Origin: Crossaster papposus
Taxonomy: Eukaryota > Echinodermata > Asteroidea > Velatida > Solasteridae
DNA: 64,000 nucleotides
Reading direction: 5' to 3'
Assembly: GCA_037893245.1 (NCBI GenBank)
Contig: JBAIAA010000735.1
Location: 62,001 to 126,000 of the forward strand
Position 1 is the first letter of the stretch, and each line of letters opens with the position of its first letter. Below are positions 60,801 to 64,000 of this stretch, piece after piece. The notes under the pieces were generated by a model. It was not told the origin of the DNA and searched no databases. It saw nothing but the letters and a program-made list of their open reading frames with translations. Made by a program: the position numbers and the translations under genes.

Positions 60801-61935
60801 GCTAATAAGTTTTTGGTATGACTTGAAGTACTCGACTCAGAGTGACAAAGTAGACCCTTTCTTGGTCAGTAACCGAGAGTTCGGATGATCACAACCTCGG
60901 TCTGCTCAGGATAATTGTGTATTTGATAGGGATTTTATTTTCATTAAAAATAGTTACGCAGAGTAGTGCAGCGGGAGCGTGATGGGCCCATAACCCAGAG
61001 GTCCGAGGACCAAAACCTCGCTTTGCTAACGAGGTATTTTTGCTTCACTGCTATTCACATTTAATAAATATTGTAGAATGTTTTTAGAATGTCTGCTTTC
61101 ATTTTGTTTGCATTTTCTAAATTTACATGAGGTATAGTGGCGCAGTTGAAGCGTGCTGGGCCCATAACCCAGAGGTCCGAGGATCGAAACCTCACTCTGC
61201 TAACAAGTTTTTGGTATGACATGAGGTACTCGACTCGGAGTGACAAAGTAGACACTTTCTTGGTCAGTACCCGAGAGTTTGGTTGACCACAACCTCGGTC
61301 TGCTCAGGATAATTATTTCCTTGAAAGTGATTTCATTTTCATTACAAATAGTTACGCAGAGTGGTGCAGTGGGAAGCGTGATGGGCCCATAACCCAGAGG
61401 CCCGAGGACCGAAACCTCGCTCTGCTAAAGAGGTATTTTTGCTTCACTGTTATTCAAATTTAATAATTATTTTAGAATGTTTTTAGAATGTCTGCTTTTA
61501 TTTTGTTTGTTGTTTTTCTAAATTTACATGAGGCATGGTGGCGCAGTGGAAGCTTGCTGGGCCTATAACCCAGAGTGCCGAGGATCAAAACCTCGTTCTG
61601 CTGCTAATAAGTTTTTGGAATGACTTGAAGTACTCGACTCAGAGTGACAAAGTAGACCCTTTCTTGGTCAGTAACCGAGAGTTCGGATGATCACAACCTC
61701 GGTCTGCTCAGGATAATTGTGTATTTGATAGGGATTTTATTTTCATTAAAAATAGTTACGCAGAGTAGTGCAGCGGGAGCGTGATGGGCCCATAACCCAG
61801 AGGTCCGAGGACCAAAACCTCGCTTTGCTAACGAGGTATTTTTGCTTCACTGCTATTCACATTTAATAAATATTGTAGAATGTTTTTAGAATGTCTGCTT
61901 TTATTTTGTTTGTTGTTTTTTCTAAATTTACATCA

Positions 61936-62007
61936 GGCATGGTGGCGCAGTGGAAGCTTGCTAAGCCTATAACCCAGAGTGCCGAGGATCAAAACCTTGT
62001 TCTGCTG
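61936..62007 (+). pseudogene. Cassette d directly after c: site of a missing half-unit
   Basis: The order around 61760-62340 is c, d, X2, c, b. The expected b, X1 and a are absent, so the b-to-b distance is 1206 bp instead of 1604. The spacer before this d begins as the b-side spacer (ATATTGTAGAATG) and ends as the d-side spacer (TTTGTTTGTTG). Anticodon TAT, CTAAGCC variant. Confidence 0.75.
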
Positions 62008-64000
62008 CTAATAAGTTTTTGGTATGACTTGAAGTACTCGACTCAGAGTGACAAAGTAGACCCTTTCTTGGTCAGTAACCGAGAGTTCGGATGATCACAA
62101 CCTCGGTCTGCTCAGGATAATTTTGTATTTGATAGAGATTTCATTTTCATTAAAAATAGTTACGCAGAGTAGTGCAGCGGGAGCGTGATGGGCCCATAGC
62201 CCAGAGGTCCGAGGACCAAAACCTCGCTTTGCTAATTAGGTATTTTTGCTTCACTGCTATTCACATTTAATAAATATTGTAGAATGTTTTTAGAATGTCA
62301 GCTTTCATTTTGTTTGCATTTTCTAAATTTACATGAGGCATAGTGGCGCAGTTGAAGCGTGCTGGGCCCATAACCCAGAGGTCCGAGGATCGAAACCTCG
62401 CTCTGCTAACAAGTTTTTGGTATGACATGAGGTACTCGACTCGGGGTGACAAAGTAGACACTTTCTTGGTCAGTACCCGAGAGTTTGGTTGACCACAACC
62501 TCGGTCTGCTCAGGATAATTATTTCCTTGAAAGTGATTTCATTTTCATTACAAATAGTTACGCAGAGTGGTGCAGTGGGAAGCGTGATGGGCCCATAACC
62601 CAAAGGCCCGAGGACCGAAACCTCGCTCTGCTAAAGAGGTATTTTTGCTTCACTGTTATTCAAATTTAATAATTATTTTAGAATGTTTTTAGAATGTCTG
62701 CTTTTATTTTGTTTGTTGTTTTTCTAAATTTACATGAGGCATGGTGGCGCAGTGGAAGCTTGCTGGGCCTATAACCCAGAGTGCCGAGGATCAAAACCTT
62801 GTTCTGCTGCTAATAAGTTTTTGGTATGACTTGAAGTACTCGACTCAGAGTGACAAAGTAGACCCTTTCTTGGTCAGTAACCGAGAGTTCGGATGATCAC
62901 AACCTCGGTCTGCTCAGGATAATTTTGTATTTGATAGGGATTTCATTTTCATTAAAAATAGTTACGCAGAGTAGTGCAGCGGGAGCGTGATGGGCCCATA
63001 GCCCAGAGGTCCGAGGACCAAAACCTCGCTTTGCTAATTAGGTATTTTTGCTTCACTGCTATTCACATTTAATAAATATTGTAGAATGTTTTTAGAATGT
63101 CAGCTTTCATTTTGTTTGCATTTTCTAAATTTACATGAGGCATAGTGGCGCAGTTGAAGCGTGCTGGGCCCATAACCCAGAGGTCCGAGGATCGAAACCT
63201 CGCTCTGCTAACAAGTTTTTGGTATGACATGAGGTACTCGACTCGGGGTGACAAAGTAGACACTTTCTTGGTCAGTACCCGAGAGTTTGGTTGACCACAA
63301 CCTCGGTCTGCTCAGGATAATTATTTCCTTGAAAGTGATTTCATTTTCATTACAAATAGTTACGCAGAGTGGTGCAGTGGGAAGCGTGATGGGCCCATAA
63401 CCCAAAGGCCCGAGGACCGAAACCTCGCTCTGCTAAAGAGGTATTTTTGCTTCACTGTTATTCAAATTTAATAATTATTTTAGAATGTTTTTAGAATGTC
63501 TGCTTTTATTTTGTTTGTTGTTTTTCTAAATTTACATGAGGCATGGTGGCGCAGTGGAAGCTTGCTGGGCCTATAACCCAGAGTGCCGAGGATCAAAACC
63601 TCGTTCTGCTGCTAATAAGTTTTTGGTATGACTTGAAGTACTCGACTCAGAGTGACAAAGTAGACCCTTTCTTGGTCAGTAACCGAGAGTTCGGATGATC
63701 ACAACCTCGGTCTGCTCAGGATAATTGTGTATTTGATAGGGATTTTATTTTCATTAAAAATAGTTACGCAGAGTAGTGCAGCGGGAGCGTGATGGGCCCA
63801 TAACCCAGAGGTCCGAGGACCAAAACCTCGCTTTGCTAACGAGGTATTTTTGCTTCACTGCTATTCACATTTAATAAATATTGTAGAATGTTTTTAGAAT
63901 GTCTGCTTTCATTTTGTTTGCATTTTCTAAATTTACATGAGGTATAGTGGCGCAGTTGAAGCGTGCTGGGCCCATAACCCAGAGGTCCGAGGATCAAAAC

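Larger units (their letters stand above)
47237..64000 (+). repeat. Right tandem array of 802-bp initiator tRNA-Met units (about 20 units)
   Basis: It is the same unit as the left array but on the plus strand, with order c, b, X1, a, d, X2. The b cassettes start at 48298, 49102, 49904, 50706, 51508, 52309, 53111, 53913, 54715, 55517, 56319, 57121, 57923, 58725, 59527, 60329, 61131, 62337, 63139 and 63941 (cut by the window end). The a cassettes start at 48522, 49326, 50128, 50930, 51732, 52533, 53335, 54137, 54939, 55741, 56543, 57345, 58147, 58949, 59751, 60553, 61355, 62561 and 63363. From a b start, c lies at -174, X1 at +103 and d at about +401. Array-specific variants include GGTATAG at the b 5' end, GTCAGCTTTC in a spacer and CTCACTCTGCT in some b 3' ends. 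The first ~0.9 kb consists of diverged single monomers. Confidence 0.97.

Overview
The window is animal nuclear DNA with almost no conventional protein-coding genes. The initiator tRNA-Met cassettes have eukaryotic initiator features: a CAT anticodon in a CCCATAA loop with C at position 33, and A54 and A60 in the T loop. The rest is short terminal-inverted-repeat (TIR) elements, piggyBac- and hAT-like insertions, Ty3/gypsy relics and microsatellites. This suggests a repeat-rich, probably marine, invertebrate; the species cannot be named from the sequence alone.

Layout. Positions 1-18158 are a tandem array of an 802-bp unit (23 units, open at the left edge) whose cassettes lie on the minus strand. 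Positions 47237-64000 are a second array of the same 802-bp unit (about 20 units, open at the right edge) with cassettes on the plus strand, so the two arrays point away from each other. Each 802-bp unit is a dimer of two roughly 401-bp monomers. In all it holds four initiator-tRNA-derived cassettes (called a, b, c, d here) and two older, decayed copies (X1, X2). That makes roughly 170 tRNA-Met-like cassettes plus about 85 X relics. Most cassettes carry a lesion fixed across the array. The best-preserved copy is at the inner edge of the right array (47497-47568).

Between the arrays lie about 29 kb of transposon graveyard. From 18159 to 21360 there is a three-level nest: a piggyBac-like element inserted in the 3' end of an array tRNA, an 8-bp-target-duplication element inside its right terminus, and a CGTAA-rich foldback element inside that. 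From 22825 to 31002 there is a large inverted repeat whose arms have acquired different insertions. From 31.2 to 35.4 kb there are tandem repeats, a candidate first exon behind two CCAAT boxes (32414-32740) and an orphan exon-like block. From 35.7 to 37.0 kb there is a gag relic carrying two small DNA elements with perfect target duplications. From 37.06 to 43.59 kb there is a roughly 900-930-bp satellite that has amplified a hairpin element. From 45.79 to 47.23 kb there is an internally deleted, decayed Ty3/gypsy element (gag zinc knuckle plus integrase) on the minus strand, abutting the right array.

The main biological story is the amplification, homogenisation and decay of an initiator-tRNA locus into a hierarchical satellite, and the use of its inner edges as landing sites for mobile elements. 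No multi-gene pathway is visible.
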